Shown: piece after piece, positions 42,555-54,478 of the stretch
How the letters are laid out: the number at the start of each line of letters is the position of its first letter
Numbering within the stretch: position 1 is the first letter of the stretch
NCBI RefSeq assembly: GCF_007833795.1
Contig: NZ_CP032702.1
Coordinates: forward strand, 1,302,001 to 1,366,000
Length of the DNA stretch: 64,000 nt
Direction: 5' to 3'
Source: Candidatus Pantoea soli
GTDB taxonomy: Bacteria; Pseudomonadota; Gammaproteobacteria; Enterobacterales; Enterobacteriaceae
Translations under genes and position numbers: made by a program
The notes under the pieces: generated by a model
The model's database searches: none
What the model was told of the DNA's origin: nothing
What the model saw: only the letters and a program-made list of their open reading frames with translations

Positions 42555-43841
42555 ATGCAGGACTCCCTGACCCTACAACCGATTGCCCGCGTGGATGGCA
42601 CGGTCAACTTACCGGGTTCGAAAAGCGTTTCGAACCGCGCCCTGTTACTGGCGGCACTGGCGAACGGCACCACGCGCCTGACCAATCTGCTGGATAGCGA
42701 TGATGTCAGACACATGCTGAATGCGCTGGAAGCGCTGGGCGTCCACTATACGCTCTCTGCCGATCGGACCGTGTGTGAAGTCACCGGCATGGCGGGGCCG
42801 CTGCAGTCCGGCCAGCCGCTGGAGCTGTTTCTCGGTAACGCCGGCACCGCTATGCGTCCGCTGGCCGCTGCGCTCTGCCTCGGCGAGCAATCCGTGGTGC
42901 TGACCGGTGAACCGCGTATGAAAGAACGGCCGATTGGTCACCTGGTGGATGCGCTGCGTCAGGGCGGTGCCCGCATCGATTATCTTGAGCAGACCGATTA
43001 TCCACCGCTGCGCCTGCACGGCGGTTTTACCGGCGGTGATGTAAGCGTAGACGGTAGCGTGTCCAGCCAGTTCCTGACGGCCCTGCTGATGACCGCGCCG
43101 CTGGCTCCGCGCGACACCACCATTACCATCAAAGGCGAATTGGTTTCTAAACCTTACATTGATATCACGCTGCATCTGATGCGCTGCTTTGGCGTAGAGG
43201 TAGATAACCAGCACTATCAGCGCTTTGTGGTCAAAGGCCAGCAGCATTATCAGGCACCCGGTGATTACCTGGTCGAAGGCGATGCTTCCTCAGCCTCCTA
43301 TTTCCTTGCCGCAGCGGCAATCAGAGGCGGCACGGTGCGCGTAACCGGCATTGGCCGCAACAGCGTGCAGGGTGACATTCGTTTTGCTGACGTGCTGGAA
43401 AAAATGGGCGCGGTGATTGAATGGGGCGATGATTACATTGCCTGCACGCGCGGCGAGCTGAACGGCATCGATATGGATATGAACCACATTCCGGATGCGG
43501 CGATGACCATTGCGACGACCGCGCTGTTTGCTCAGGGAACCACTCTGATGCGCAATATCTATAACTGGCGCGTTAAAGAGACCGATCGCCTGGCGGCGAT
43601 GGCGACTGAACTGCGTAAGGTTGGCGCGGAAGTGGAAGAGGGGCACGACTTTATTCGCGTTACCCCGCCCGCGCAGCTGCAGCACGCGGATATCGGCACC
43701 TACAACGATCACCGTATGGCGATGTGCTTCTCGCTGGTGGCGCTGTCGGACACGCCGGTCACCATCCTCGATCCCGGCTGCACGGCGAAAACCTTTCCCG
43801 ATTACTTCCAGCAGTTAGCGAAAATCAGCCACGCTTCATAA
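42555..43841 (+). CDS. aroA: 3-phosphoshikimate 1-carboxyvinyltransferase (EPSP synthase)
   Basis: Sixth step of the shikimate pathway: joins shikimate-3-phosphate and PEP. The two-domain fold is recognised by [17 protein letters not shown] near the N-terminus and [13 protein letters not shown] around residue 95, which includes Gly96 and Pro101 equivalents of the glyphosate-sensitive class I enzyme. [19 protein letters not shown] is near the end. The 428 residues fit. E. coli ycaL, normally next, is absent, so cmk follows. Confidence 0.97.
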   Translation: MQDSLTLQPIARVDGTVNLPGSKSVSNRALLLAALANGTTRLTNLLDSDDVRHMLNALEALGVHYTLSADRTVCEVTGMAGPLQSGQPLELFLGNAGTAMRPLAAALCLGEQSVVLTGEPRMKERPIGHLVDALRQGGARIDYLEQTDYPPLRLHGGFTGGDVSVDGSVSSQFLTALLMTAPLAPRDTTITIKGELVSKPYIDITLHLMRCFGVEVDNQHYQRFVVKGQQHYQAPGDYLVEGDASSASYFLAAAAIRGGTVRVTGIGRNSVQGDIRFADVLEKMGAVIEWGDDYIACTRGELNGIDMDMNHIPDAAMTIATTALFAQGTTLMRNIYNWRVKETDRLAAMATELRKVGAEVEEGHDFIRVTPPAQLQHADIGTYNDHRMAMCFSLVALSDTPVTILDPGCTAKTFPDYFQQLAKISHAS

Positions 43842-43848
43842 TCACTCT

Positions 43849-43868
43849 CCCGGCGCGCCCGCGCCGGG
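43849..43868 (+). terminator. Hairpin after aroA
   Basis: CCCGGCGC/GCGCCGGG stem with a 4-base loop right after the aroA stop; only a weak TTCCTCTGTTTC tract follows. Confidence 0.5.
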
Positions 43869-43972
43869 TTCCTCTGTTTCATGCTGGCCTCACCGGGCAG
43901 AAATTCCTCTGAATCTGTCGAAATTTCTGGCGCTGTCTACGCTAAAGGGTAACCAAGCTGACGCGGGCAGCG

Positions 43973-43978
43973 TATAAT
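43973..43978 (+). promoter_or_regulatory. Candidate -10 of the cmk-rpsA promoter
   Basis: A perfect TATAAT 61 bases before the cmk start. No convincing -35 is seen 16-18 bases upstream. Confidence 0.4.
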
Positions 43979-44038
43979 GCCGCGCAATCCAGACAGCCAA
44001 GAAGGCTGATAATAAGCATGCAGTAACAGGAGAGAACA

Positions 44039-44719
44039 ATGACAGCAATCGCCCCGGTAATTACCATTGACGGCCCAAGCGGCGCAGGTAAAGGGACATT
44101 ATGTAAAGCGATGGCGGAGTCATTACAGTGGCATCTGCTGGATTCAGGCGCAATTTACCGCGTGCTGGCCCTGGCCGCGCTGCATCACCAGGTTGATATC
44201 GAATCTGAAGAAGCGCTGGTGCCAATGGCTGCGCATCTTGACGTGCGTTTTCTGTCTGTCGACGGCGAAATGCAGGTGGTGCTGGAAGGTGAAGACGTCA
44301 CCGGTGAAATCCGCACGCAGGAAGTCAGCAACACCGCCTCGCGCGTGGCGGCCTTTCCCCGGGTGCGCGAAGCGCTGCTGCGACGTCAGCGCGCCTTCCG
44401 CGAAGAGCCGGGGCTGATCGCTGACGGACGCGACATGGGCACGGTGGTTTTCCCGGATGCGCCGGTCAAAATTTTCCTTGATGCCAGCCCGGAAGAGCGG
44501 GCGCAGCGCCGTATGCTACAGTTGCAGGAAAAGGGCTTTAGTGTTAACTTTGATCGCCTTTTATCCGAGATAAAAGAGCGCGACGACCGCGATCGCAACC
44601 GCGCCATCGCGCCGCTGGTGCCCGCCGCCGATGCACTTCTGCTGGATTCAACCCGCATGAGCATTGAGCAGGTAATTGAAAAGGCACTGGATTATGCCCG
44701 CCAGAAACTGGGCATGTAA
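44039..44719 (+). CDS. cmk: Cytidylate kinase
   Basis: Phosphorylates CMP and dCMP using ATP. The P-loop GPSGAGKG starts at residue 12, and the CMP-specific insert follows in the middle of the protein. The Asp-Arg pair in [16 protein letters not shown] binds the nucleotide. The 226 residues are one fewer than E. coli. A GGAG ribosome site precedes ATG. It lies upstream of rpsA, as in most enterobacteria, so the two are likely partly co-transcribed. Confidence 0.97.
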   Translation: MTAIAPVITIDGPSGAGKGTLCKAMAESLQWHLLDSGAIYRVLALAALHHQVDIESEEALVPMAAHLDVRFLSVDGEMQVVLEGEDVTGEIRTQEVSNTASRVAAFPRVREALLRRQRAFREEPGLIADGRDMGTVVFPDAPVKIFLDASPEERAQRRMLQLQEKGFSVNFDRLLSEIKERDDRDRNRAIAPLVPAADALLLDSTRMSIEQVIEKALDYARQKLGM

Positions 44720-44745
44720 TCCATACGACAACCGAATTGCTGTAA

Positions 44746-44771
44746 CCCTGTACCACGGAACCGGTGCAGGG
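44746..44771 (+). promoter_or_regulatory. Hairpin in the rpsA leader
   Basis: CCCTGTACC (44746-44754) pairs with GGTGCAGGG (44763-44771), one pair being G-U. It lies ~70 bases before the rpsA start. E. coli rpsA has a leader folded into hairpins that S1 itself recognises, and this is a candidate for one of them. Confidence 0.55.
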
Positions 44772-44841
44772 CATGTGAAACAACCCCATCCGACAATGAC
44801 GTCAGGTGGACGTTAAATTGAAGAATCCTAAGATTATCAAT

Positions 44842-46515
44842 ATGACTGAATCTTTTGCTCAACTCTTTGAAGAGTCCCTGAAAGAAATCGAAACCCGTCC
44901 GGGTTCCATCGTTCGTGGCGTTGTTGTTGCTATCGACAAAGACGTCGTCCTGGTTGATGCGGGTCTGAAATCTGAATCTGCAATCCCTGCAGAGCAGTTC
45001 AAGAACGCAGCCGGCGAACTGGAAATCCAGGTGGGCGACGAAGTTGACGTTGCTCTGGACGCAGTAGAAGACGGCTTCGGTGAAACCCTGCTGTCCCGTG
45101 AGAAAGCTAAACGTCATGAAGCTTGGATCACGCTGGAAAAAGCTTACGAAGACGCTGAAACTGTTACCGGTGTTATCAACGGCAAAGTTAAAGGTGGCTT
45201 CACAGTTGAGCTGAACGGTATTCGTGCGTTCCTGCCAGGTTCACTGGTTGACGTTCGTCCGGTTCGCGATACTCTGCACCTGGAAGGCAAAGAGCTTGAA
45301 TTCAAAGTAATCAAGCTGGATCAGAAGCGTAACAACGTCGTGGTTTCCCGCCGCGCGGTTATCGAATCTGAAAACAGCGCTGAGCGCGATCAGCTGCTGG
45401 AAAACCTGCAGGAAGGCATGGAAGTCAAAGGTATCGTTAAGAACCTCACTGACTACGGCGCATTCGTGGACCTGGGTGGCGTTGACGGCCTGCTGCACAT
45501 CACCGACATGGCGTGGAAGCGCGTTAAGCATCCAAGCGAAATCGTCAACGTGGGCGACGAAATCACTGTTAAAGTGCTGAAGTTCGACCGCGAGCGTACC
45601 CGCGTATCTCTGGGCCTGAAACAGCTGGGCGAAGATCCATGGGTTGCTATCGCTAAGCGCTACCCGGAAGGCACCAAGCTGACCGGCCGTGTGACCAACC
45701 TGACCGATTACGGCTGCTTCGTTGAAATCGAAGAAGGCGTGGAAGGCCTGGTACACGTGTCTGAAATGGACTGGACCAACAAAAACATCCACCCATCTAA
45801 AGTTGTTAACGTTGGTGACGTGGTTGAAGTAATGGTTCTGGACATCGACGAAGAGCGTCGTCGTATCTCCCTGGGTCTGAAGCAGTGCAAATCTAACCCA
45901 TGGCAGCAGTTCGCAGAGACCCACAACAAAGGCGATCGCGTTGAAGGTAAAATCAAGTCAATCACTGACTTCGGTATCTTCATCGGCCTGGACGGTGGCA
46001 TCGACGGTCTGGTTCACCTGTCTGACATCTCCTGGAACGCGACTGGCGAAGAAGCCGTTCGTGAGTACAAGAAAGGCGACGAAATCGCTGCCGTTGTACT
46101 GCAGGTTGACGCAGAGCGTGAGCGTATCTCTCTGGGCGTGAAGCAGCTGGCTGAAGATCCATTCAACAACTACATCACCCTGAACAAGAAAGGCGCGATC
46201 GTGACCGGTAAAGTCACTGCAGTTGACGCTAAAGGTGCTACAGTAGAATTAGCTGACGGCGTAGAAGGTTACCTGCGCGCTTCTGAAGCTTCTATGGATC
46301 GCATCGAAGACGCAACGCAGGTGCTGAGCGTGGGTGATGACGTTGAAGCGAAATTCACCGGCGTTGACCGTAAAAACCGCGTTGTGAGCCTGTCTGTTCG
46401 TGCTAAAGACCAGGCTGACGAGAAAGAAGCCATCAACACTGTTAACACCAAACAGGAAGAAGGCAACTTCTCTAACGCAATGGCTGAAGCGTTCAAAGCG
46501 GCTAAAGGCGAGTAA
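44842..46515 (+). CDS. rpsA: 30S ribosomal protein S1
   Basis: RNA-binding ribosomal protein that helps structured messages start translation. Six S1 (OB-fold) domains occur in tandem; domains 3-6 are recognised by repeated GxVxxxxxxGxFV...HxSxM/D patterns. The 557 residues equal E. coli S1. The start [12 protein letters not shown] lacks a proper Shine-Dalgarno sequence (AAGATTATCAAT before ATG), typical of rpsA, which relies on its leader structure and on S1 for autoregulation. Codon use is visibly that of a highly expressed gene (many GAA, CTG, GTT, CGT). Confidence 0.98.
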   Translation: MTESFAQLFEESLKEIETRPGSIVRGVVVAIDKDVVLVDAGLKSESAIPAEQFKNAAGELEIQVGDEVDVALDAVEDGFGETLLSREKAKRHEAWITLEKAYEDAETVTGVINGKVKGGFTVELNGIRAFLPGSLVDVRPVRDTLHLEGKELEFKVIKLDQKRNNVVVSRRAVIESENSAERDQLLENLQEGMEVKGIVKNLTDYGAFVDLGGVDGLLHITDMAWKRVKHPSEIVNVGDEITVKVLKFDRERTRVSLGLKQLGEDPWVAIAKRYPEGTKLTGRVTNLTDYGCFVEIEEGVEGLVHVSEMDWTNKNIHPSKVVNVGDVVEVMVLDIDEERRRISLGLKQCKSNPWQQFAETHNKGDRVEGKIKSITDFGIFIGLDGGIDGLVHLSDISWNATGEEAVREYKKGDEIAAVVLQVDAERERISLGVKQLAEDPFNNYITLNKKGAIVTGKVTAVDAKGATVELADGVEGYLRASEASMDRIEDATQVLSVGDDVEAKFTGVDRKNRVVSLSVRAKDQADEKEAINTVNTKQEEGNFSNAMAEAFKAAKGE

Positions 46516-46604
46516 TCGACCCGAAGCACCGGGCGATGTTCAACATCGTCCGGTTTCGGTAAAAGCTGTCATACCTTTCCATACAGGGATTAACCGGAGG
46601 TTAC

Positions 46605-46889
46605 ATGACCAAGTCAGAACTGATTGAAAGACTTGCTGGCCAGCATACTCATATTCCGGCGAAAGTCGTTGAGGATGCGGTCAAAGAGATGCTCGAGCAC
46701 ATGGCCACTACGCTGGCACAGGGCGAGCGCATTGAAATCCGGGGATTCGGCAGCTTTTCTTTGCACTACCGCGCACCGCGCACTGGTCGTAACCCGAAAA
46801 CGGGTGACAAAGTGGAACTGGAAGGTAAATACGTTCCCCACTTCAAGCCGGGCAAAGAATTGCGTGACCGTGCAAATATCTACGGCTAA
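46605..46889 (+). CDS. ihfB: Integration host factor beta subunit
   Basis: DNA-bending nucleoid protein, partner of IhfA. The 94 residues carry the signature [21 protein letters not shown], including the proline-tipped arm that intercalates into DNA. CCGGAGG lies about six bases before ATG. A strong terminator follows. Located downstream of rpsA, as in E. coli. Confidence 0.97.
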   Translation: MTKSELIERLAGQHTHIPAKVVEDAVKEMLEHMATTLAQGERIEIRGFGSFSLHYRAPRTGRNPKTGDKVELEGKYVPHFKPGKELRDRANIYG

Positions 46890-46904
46890 GCCGTTACCGA
46901 ACGA

Positions 46905-46936
46905 TAAAACGACACCTCCGGGTGTCGTTTTTTTTT
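46905..46936 (+). terminator. Terminator of ihfB
   Basis: AAACGACACC/GGTGTCGTTT, a perfect 10-bp stem with loop TCCG, then a run of T (nine in all). Confidence 0.95.
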
Positions 46937-47092
46937 GCCTGTCGCGCCAGTTTTGCGCGTCTGCTTCCATCCCTGTGCTGTCTTGCTGTAACGCTGATAA
47001 AGATACCTGAAGCCGGATTCCGTACTCACACAATGAGCCGGGCCAGTGGTGCTCTTTTTACGCACAATAGGGCGTGTAAAAGGGAGGCGGCC

Positions 47093-49351
47093 ATGCGGAT
47101 AACCGGAGTACAGATTGCAGGCGCTATGATAGCCGCCGCATTGCCGCTGACACTGTTGCCGGCGATCCCCGCCAGCAGCACCATCGCCCTGCTGGCGCTT
47201 GGCGCAGTTATCGTCATGCCATTGCCTGTGCCAGGCATCAGGCTGGCAGCGGCAGCCGCATTGCTGCTGTGCTGGGCACTTCTCGCGGCGCGCCAGACGC
47301 TGGACCACTTGGAGCGACTCACACAGGCGCCGGTCAGCGCGACCGTGCGCGTTACCGCGGTAAACAGCACCAGCCAGCAGCTGACGGTGCAGCTGCTGCG
47401 TATCGGCGAACGCTATCTGTTTCCGCCGACGGAAGTGACGCTGGCGAATCCGCCGCAGGATCAGCACTACTGCCCGGGACAACGCTGGCAGATGACGCTG
47501 CGCCTGCGTGCCGTCCATGCGCGCTTAAACGAGGGGGCTTTTGATCAGCAACGCTTCGCGCTTGCCAGCCACCGCCCGCTGCAGGGGCGCATTCTCCAAC
47601 AGCAGGCGGTTTCCCCGCGCTGTAACCTGCGGGCGCGACTGATCGAACGCTATCGCACCGCGCTTGCCCCTTTACCGCAGTCGGGCATTTTACAGGCGCT
47701 GGCGTTTGGCATTCGTGACGAGATGACACCCGCGCAGCGCACGCTGCTGCGCGAAACCGGCACTGCCCATCTGATGGCGATATCCGGTATGCATATTGCG
47801 CTGGCCGCCAGCGCGGGCGGATTGCTGGCGCGTGCAGTACAGATCCTGTTGCCTGCACACCGTATCGGCTTTCTGTTGCCGCTGGCGATCAGCTGGCTGA
47901 GCGCCGCCCTGTATTGCTGGATATCCGGCAGTCATGCCCCCGCCCAGCGCGCCATGCTGGCATTAACGCTATGGATGGCGATCAAGACGGCAGGCTGGCA
48001 GCTGAGCCACTGGCAAATCTGGACGCTGTGCGTCGGCGGGTTGCTGTGGCTCGATCCGCTGAGCGTTCTGTCAGAGAGTTTCTGGCTGTCAGCGCTGGCG
48101 GTGGCCATGCTGATTATCTGGTCTCAGTGGTTTGCTCTGCCGTTGCGTTACCGCCAGCAAAAGCGCTGGATCTGGCTGACGCTGCTGCACCTGCAGCTGG
48201 GCATGATGATTCTGATGGCCCCGTTACAGGTTTACCTGTTTCATGGCATCAGCCTTAGCGCGTTACCGGCTAATCTGCTGGCAATTCCCGTCATCTCACT
48301 CATAACAGTTCCGCTGATCCTGCTGGCCATGGTAATGCCCGTCCCGGCGATAGCGGAGACGTTGTGGTCGCTGGCTGGCCTGTCGGTCAGCGCGGTGATG
48401 CAGCTGCTGCAGTGGCTGCCTGCCGGCTGGTGGCCGCTGCATGCAGTCTTACCGCTGATGGCGGGGGTGTGGGGCGGCTTACTGCTGTGGCGCAGCGGCC
48501 TGATTTACCGGGCATGGCTGCCCTGTTGCAGTCTGGTCATTGCCCTGCTGCTGTGGCGCAGCAGCAGTGAACAGGACGACTGGCAAATTGACGTGATTGA
48601 CGTCGGGCACGGACTGGCCCTGGCGATTACGCAGGGCAGAGAGGTGGTGCTTTATGATAGCGGGCCGGCCTGGCAGCAGGATGATGCCGGTGCGCGCGTT
48701 GTGTTGCCCTGGCTGCGCTATCACGGTAAAACCCTGCAGACGGTCATACTCAGTCACCGGCATCTCGATCACCGCGGCGGACTGGCCTCACTGCAACAGG
48801 CTAATCCTGCGATAACGGTACGCAGCGCGCTGGGGGAAGCCGGACATCTGCCGTGCCAGCGGGGCACGCAGTGGCAGTGGGGGCGGTTACGCTTTACGGC
48901 GCTCTGGCCACCGGCCGGCCAGCAGCAGGGACAAAATAACGACTCCTGCGTCGTGCGTGTGGATGACGGGCATATCAGCCTGCTGCTGACCGGTGACATT
49001 GAACTGGAGGCGGAACGCCGGCTGGTAGCGCTGGAAAAGCAGGCGTTGCACAGTACCTTTCTGCAGGTGCCGCATCACGGCAGCCGCACCTCTTCTGGCG
49101 CATTACTGTTACGCAATGTTGCAGGCAAGGCCGCTTTCGCATCGGTGGCGCGTTACAACGCCTGGCGCCTGCCGGCACAGGCAGTCATTGCGCGATACCG
49201 GCAGCAGGGCTACGCCTGGTACGATACCGCGCAATCCGGGCAGATCCATATCGGTATCAGACAAGGCCGCTGGAAGATTAAGGGGTTAAGAGAGCAAATA
49301 ATGCCCCGCTGGTATCATCAGTGGTTTGGCGTCAAACGCGATTCCAGGTAG
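47093..49351 (+). CDS. ycaI: ComEC/Rec2-family membrane protein YcaI
   Basis: Large polytopic membrane protein, 752 residues, related to the ComEC/Rec2 DNA-uptake channel. The N-terminal ~90 residues are hydrophobic, followed by an OB-like region, and the central competence domain (residues ~200-500) holds most of the helices (LRETGTAHLMAISGMHIALAA). The C-terminal metallo-beta-lactamase-like domain shows VIDVGHGLALAI, SHRHLDHRGG and LTGDIE. The start is set at MRITGVQ with AGGGAGG five bases upstream; the open frame extends 57 codons back through the ihfB terminator. No role in DNA uptake is established for this enterobacterial branch. Confidence 0.9.
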   Translation: MRITGVQIAGAMIAAALPLTLLPAIPASSTIALLALGAVIVMPLPVPGIRLAAAAALLLCWALLAARQTLDHLERLTQAPVSATVRVTAVNSTSQQLTVQLLRIGERYLFPPTEVTLANPPQDQHYCPGQRWQMTLRLRAVHARLNEGAFDQQRFALASHRPLQGRILQQQAVSPRCNLRARLIERYRTALAPLPQSGILQALAFGIRDEMTPAQRTLLRETGTAHLMAISGMHIALAASAGGLLARAVQILLPAHRIGFLLPLAISWLSAALYCWISGSHAPAQRAMLALTLWMAIKTAGWQLSHWQIWTLCVGGLLWLDPLSVLSESFWLSALAVAMLIIWSQWFALPLRYRQQKRWIWLTLLHLQLGMMILMAPLQVYLFHGISLSALPANLLAIPVISLITVPLILLAMVMPVPAIAETLWSLAGLSVSAVMQLLQWLPAGWWPLHAVLPLMAGVWGGLLLWRSGLIYRAWLPCCSLVIALLLWRSSSEQDDWQIDVIDVGHGLALAITQGREVVLYDSGPAWQQDDAGARVVLPWLRYHGKTLQTVILSHRHLDHRGGLASLQQANPAITVRSALGEAGHLPCQRGTQWQWGRLRFTALWPPAGQQQGQNNDSCVVRVDDGHISLLLTGDIELEAERRLVALEKQALHSTFLQVPHHGSRTSSGALLLRNVAGKAAFASVARYNAWRLPAQAVIARYRQQGYAWYDTAQSGQIHIGIRQGRWKIKGLREQIMPRWYHQWFGVKRDSR

Positions 49352-49385
49352 AATGAGCGGCTATTTCAAACAGCGTGAATAAATA

Positions 49386-51130
<1,745 letters not shown>

Positions 51131-51134
<4 letters not shown>

Positions 51135-52123
51135 TTGAACGCATCTGGAGCGGACGTTCGCCGCTGTGGCTGCTGCTGTGGCCGCTGAGCCTGCTGTACG
51201 GCGCCATCAGCGGTCTGATCCGCCTCAGCTACCGGCGCGGCTGGCGCCGTAGCTGGCGGGCACCGCGCCCGGTGATTGTGGTCGGCAATCTCACCGCCGG
51301 CGGCAATGGCAAAACGCCCGTCGTAATCTGGCTGGTGCAGGCGCTGCAGCAGCGTGGCCTGCGCCCTGGCGTGGTGTCGCGCGGCTACGGCGGCAAAGCC
51401 GAACGCTATCCGCTGCGGGTCACGCCACAGAGCGCCACGCAGCAGGCCGGTGATGAGCCGGTGCTGATTGCGCGTCGTACCGGCGTGCCGGTGGCGGTCG
51501 CCCCCAAACGACGCGAGGCGGTGGAGGCATTACTGGCCGCGCACGATGTCGATGTGATCATTACCGATGACGGTCTGCAGCACTATGCACTGCAGCGCGA
51601 CCGTGAAATTGTGGTGGTAGACGGCGTACGGCGTTTCGGCAACGGCTGGTGGCTACCGGCCGGGCCGATGCGCGAACGCGCCTCGCGCCTTAACAGCGTA
51701 AGCGCGGTGATTGTGAACGGCGGCACGGCGCTGCCGGGTGAAATTGCCATGACGCTGCAGCCCGGGCAGGCGGTTAACCTGCTAAGCGGTGAGACCGCCG
51801 ATCTTGCGCAGCTGCCGTCGGTCATTGCCATGGCCGGTATTGGTCATCCGCCGCGGTTTTTTGCGACGCTGCACCAGCAGGGTGTGCAGCCGGTGGCGGA
51901 GATCGCCTTCGCAGACCATCACGCCTACAGTGAACCGGAGTTAAGTCAGCTGACGCAGCCGGGCCAGTGTCTGCTGATGACAGAAAAAGACGCGGTAAAA
52001 TGCCAGCGCTTCGCCCGGGCGAACTGGTGGTATTTGCCGGTAGAGGCGCAGCTTTCCGGTGCGCCGTCCGAGGCGCTGCTGGCGGATATTACCCGGCTCT
52101 GCAGCGACGCCCGCCCACGCTGA
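51131..52123 (+). CDS. lpxK: Tetraacyldisaccharide 4'-kinase LpxK
   Basis: Membrane-bound kinase that adds the 4'-phosphate to the lipid A precursor. A hydrophobic N-terminal anchor (residues ~10-30) precedes the P-loop [11 protein letters not shown] at residues 52-62. The catalytic Asp pair region is [16 protein letters not shown]. The 330 residues fit. It is coupled to msbA, which exports the finished product. The ycaQ start comes 21 bases later. Confidence 0.96.
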
Positions 52124-52144
52124 CCATCACAAAGGGAACCCGTT

Positions 52145-53362
52145 ATGCCGCTTACGCACTCCCTTTCCTTATCCACCGCACGTCATCTGCATCTGGCCGC
52201 CCAGGGACTGCTGCGTCCCCGGACGCGGCGGGCGGATTTTGCCGATATTTATGCCTGCATACGGCAGATGTCGCTGCTGCAAATCGATACCATTAATGTG
52301 GTGGCCCGCAGCCCTTATCTGGTGCTGTTCAGTCGCCTGGGAGCCTACCCAACCGCGTGGCTGGAAGAGACGCTGGCGTCCGGCGCGCTGTTTGAATACT
52401 GGGCGCACGAAGCCTGTTTTATTCCGGCGGAAGATTATCCGCTGCTGCGCCACCGTATGCTGGCTCCGCAGCGGCTGGGCTGGAAATACAATGCGCAGTG
52501 GGTGGCGCAGCATCAGCAGGAGATCGCCGCGCTGCTGACGCACATTGCAACGCACGGGCCGGTGCGCGCCGCCGATTTCGCCAGTGACAAACAGACCCGG
52601 CCCGGCTGGTGGGCATGGAAACCGTACAAGCGGCACCTGGAAAACCTGTTCAGCGCCGGAGAGCTGATGGTGGTGGCGCGGCATAACTTTCAGCGCGTGT
52701 ACGATCTGCGCAGCCGCATCATGCCAGAATGGCGCGATGAGCAGCATGCGCTGAGCGAAGCGGAGGCGGTTGAGCAGATGCTGAATCACAGCGCGCGCAG
52801 CCTGGGCATTTTTCGCGCCAGCTGGCTGCCGGATTACTACCGGCTGAAGCGCGCGCCGCTCAAATCCTGGCTGGCTGCGGCGGCGGAACGCGGAGAGATT
52901 GTGCCGGTTCAGGTGGCGTCACTGGGCGAGATGTGGCTGCATCGCACGCTGCTTCCCGCGCTGGAGAAGCCGCAGACCGCCACGCACACCGCGCTACTTT
53001 CGCCGTTTGACCCGGTAGTCTGGGATCGCCGGCGCGCGCTGGCGCTGTTCAATTTTGACTACCGTATTGAGTGCTACACGCCGGCAGAGAAACGCAGGTA
53101 TGGCTATTTTGTCCTGCCGGTGCTGCACCGCGGTGCGCTGAAAGCCCGTCTGGATGCCAAAATGCACCGGCAGGCACAGCAGTTGATTATCCGCGCCTTC
53201 TGGCTGGAGCCCGGCGTGCGCCTCACGGCCACTTTTTTGCAGGACGTTCAGAAAGCCATCAGCCGTTTCGCCGCCTGGCAGGGCGCCACGGAAGTGGTGA
53301 TAGAACAGGCGCCTGCCGCCCTGCTGGCGGCGTGGTCATCACGCTGGTCAATCCCGGCATGA
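52145..53362 (+). CDS. ycaQ: DNA interstrand-crosslink glycosylase YcaQ (AlkX)
   Basis: Winged-helix glycosylase of the AlkZ/YQL family; the E. coli protein removes N7-alkylguanine adducts and unhooks interstrand crosslinks. The catalytic QxD is [13 protein letters not shown] near residue 44. The tandem winged-helix body follows (residues ~100-300). [20 protein letters not shown] and the [17 protein letters not shown] stretch are family hallmarks. The 405 residues compare with 410 in E. coli. It sits between lpxK and ycaR-kdsB, apparently without functional relation to them. Confidence 0.92.
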   Translation: MPLTHSLSLSTARHLHLAAQGLLRPRTRRADFADIYACIRQMSLLQIDTINVVARSPYLVLFSRLGAYPTAWLEETLASGALFEYWAHEACFIPAEDYPLLRHRMLAPQRLGWKYNAQWVAQHQQEIAALLTHIATHGPVRAADFASDKQTRPGWWAWKPYKRHLENLFSAGELMVVARHNFQRVYDLRSRIMPEWRDEQHALSEAEAVEQMLNHSARSLGIFRASWLPDYYRLKRAPLKSWLAAAAERGEIVPVQVASLGEMWLHRTLLPALEKPQTATHTALLSPFDPVVWDRRRALALFNFDYRIECYTPAEKRRYGYFVLPVLHRGALKARLDAKMHRQAQQLIIRAFWLEPGVRLTATFLQDVQKAISRFAAWQGATEVVIEQAPAALLAAWSSRWSIPA

Positions 53363-53441
53363 AGCGGATTGCAGCAGCTGTATGCCGGCTGCGCTATGGT
53401 ATGCTAGACGCCTGACCAATTGGTCCCGACAGGAGAAAAGT

Positions 53442-53624
53442 ATGGATCACCGTTTACTCGAAATCGTTGCCTGCCCGGTATGCAACGGAAAACTCTACTT
53501 CAACAAAGAGCAGCAGGAGCTGATCTGCAAACCGGATGGCCTGGCATATCCGGTACGTGACGGTATTCCGGTGTTGCTGGAAGTGGAAGCGCGTACCCTG
53601 TCAGTTGAAGAGATTCATCCATGA
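53442..53624 (+). CDS. ycaR: Trm112-like protein YcaR
   Basis: A 60-residue zinc-ribbon-like protein of the Trm112 family. It has CPVCNGKL with a Cys pair near residues 11-14 but no second clear CxxC, and ends SVEEIHP. The start [12 protein letters not shown] has AGGAG seven to eight bases upstream. Its stop overlaps the kdsB start (ATGA). In eukaryotes Trm112 partners methyltransferases; a similar role here is only inference. A -10-like TATGCT lies at ~53399-53404. Confidence 0.92.
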   Translation: MDHRLLEIVACPVCNGKLYFNKEQQELICKPDGLAYPVRDGIPVLLEVEARTLSVEEIHP

Positions 53625-54370
53625 GTTTCGTGGCGATTATCCCGGCACGCTATGCGTCAACGCGCCTGCCGGGCAAACCGCTGGTCGACATTCACGGCCA
53701 GCCAATGGTGGTGCACGTTATGGCACGCGCCCGCGAATCCGGGGCCGATCGCGTGATCGTCGCGACCGATCACCCGGACGTGGCGGCGGCCGTAACGGCT
53801 GCCGGTGGCGAAGTGTGTATGACGCGCGCCGATCACCAGTCCGGCACCGAGCGGCTGGCGGAAGTGATCGAAAAATATCAGTTCGCGGATGACACCATCA
53901 TTGTCAACGTACAGGGCGATGAACCCCTGATCCCGGCGGAAATTGTGCGCCAGGTGGCAGATAACCTGGCGCAGGCCGAGGCGGGCATGGCGACGCTGGC
54001 GGTGCCGATTACCGATGCAGAAGAGGCATTTAATCCGAATGCAGTGAAAGTGGTCACTGACATCAACGGCTATGCGCTCTACTTTTCCCGGGCCACCATT
54101 CCGTGGGATCGCGAACGCTATGCCCATGCACGCGATCGGGCCGGTGACACGCTGCTGCGTCACATCGGTATTTACGCCTATCGCGCCGGTTTTATCCGTC
54201 GCTATGTTGCCTGGCAGCCTTGCCCGCTGGAGCAGATCGAGCTGCTGGAGCAGTTGCGCGTGCTGTGGTATGGCGAGAAAATTCACGTGGCGGTCGCAGC
54301 GGCGGTGCCGAGCGTGGGTGTGGATACACCGGAAGATCTGCTGCGCGTGCGCGCGGCGATGCAGAAGTAA
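53621..54370 (+). CDS. kdsB: 3-deoxy-manno-octulosonate cytidylyltransferase
   Basis: Activates Kdo to CMP-Kdo for the LPS inner core. The nucleotide-binding N-terminus [20 protein letters not shown] is diagnostic, followed by VATDHPDV and [10 protein letters not shown] with the metal-binding Asp. The 249 residues are one more than E. coli. Coupled to ycaR. Together with msbA and lpxK it makes this a lipid A / LPS supply neighbourhood. Confidence 0.97.
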   Translation: MSFVAIIPARYASTRLPGKPLVDIHGQPMVVHVMARARESGADRVIVATDHPDVAAAVTAAGGEVCMTRADHQSGTERLAEVIEKYQFADDTIIVNVQGDEPLIPAEIVRQVADNLAQAEAGMATLAVPITDAEEAFNPNAVKVVTDINGYALYFSRATIPWDRERYAHARDRAGDTLLRHIGIYAYRAGFIRRYVAWQPCPLEQIELLEQLRVLWYGEKIHVAVAAAVPSVGVDTPEDLLRVRAAMQK

Positions 54371-54377
54371 GGCCTCA

Positions 54378-54399
54378 GCGGCCAGCTCAGTCTGGCCGC
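54378..54399 (+). terminator. Hairpin after kdsB
   Basis: GCGGCCAG (54378-54385) pairs with CTGGCCGC (54392-54399), but no T run follows; possibly a weak or Rho-assisted stop. Confidence 0.4.
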
Positions 54400-54478
54400 A
54401 AATCTTGATCTGGCGCTAAGTATCCCGCCGCCATGACCTCCAGGATAGTGGAATCATTCGACACCGGAGGACATCCCG

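Noticed and set aside
46529..46553. Terminator between rpsA and ihfB
   Set aside because: CCGGGCGATGTT and AACATCGTCCGG form a stem, but only three T follow. It may attenuate, but it is too weak to list as a terminator.
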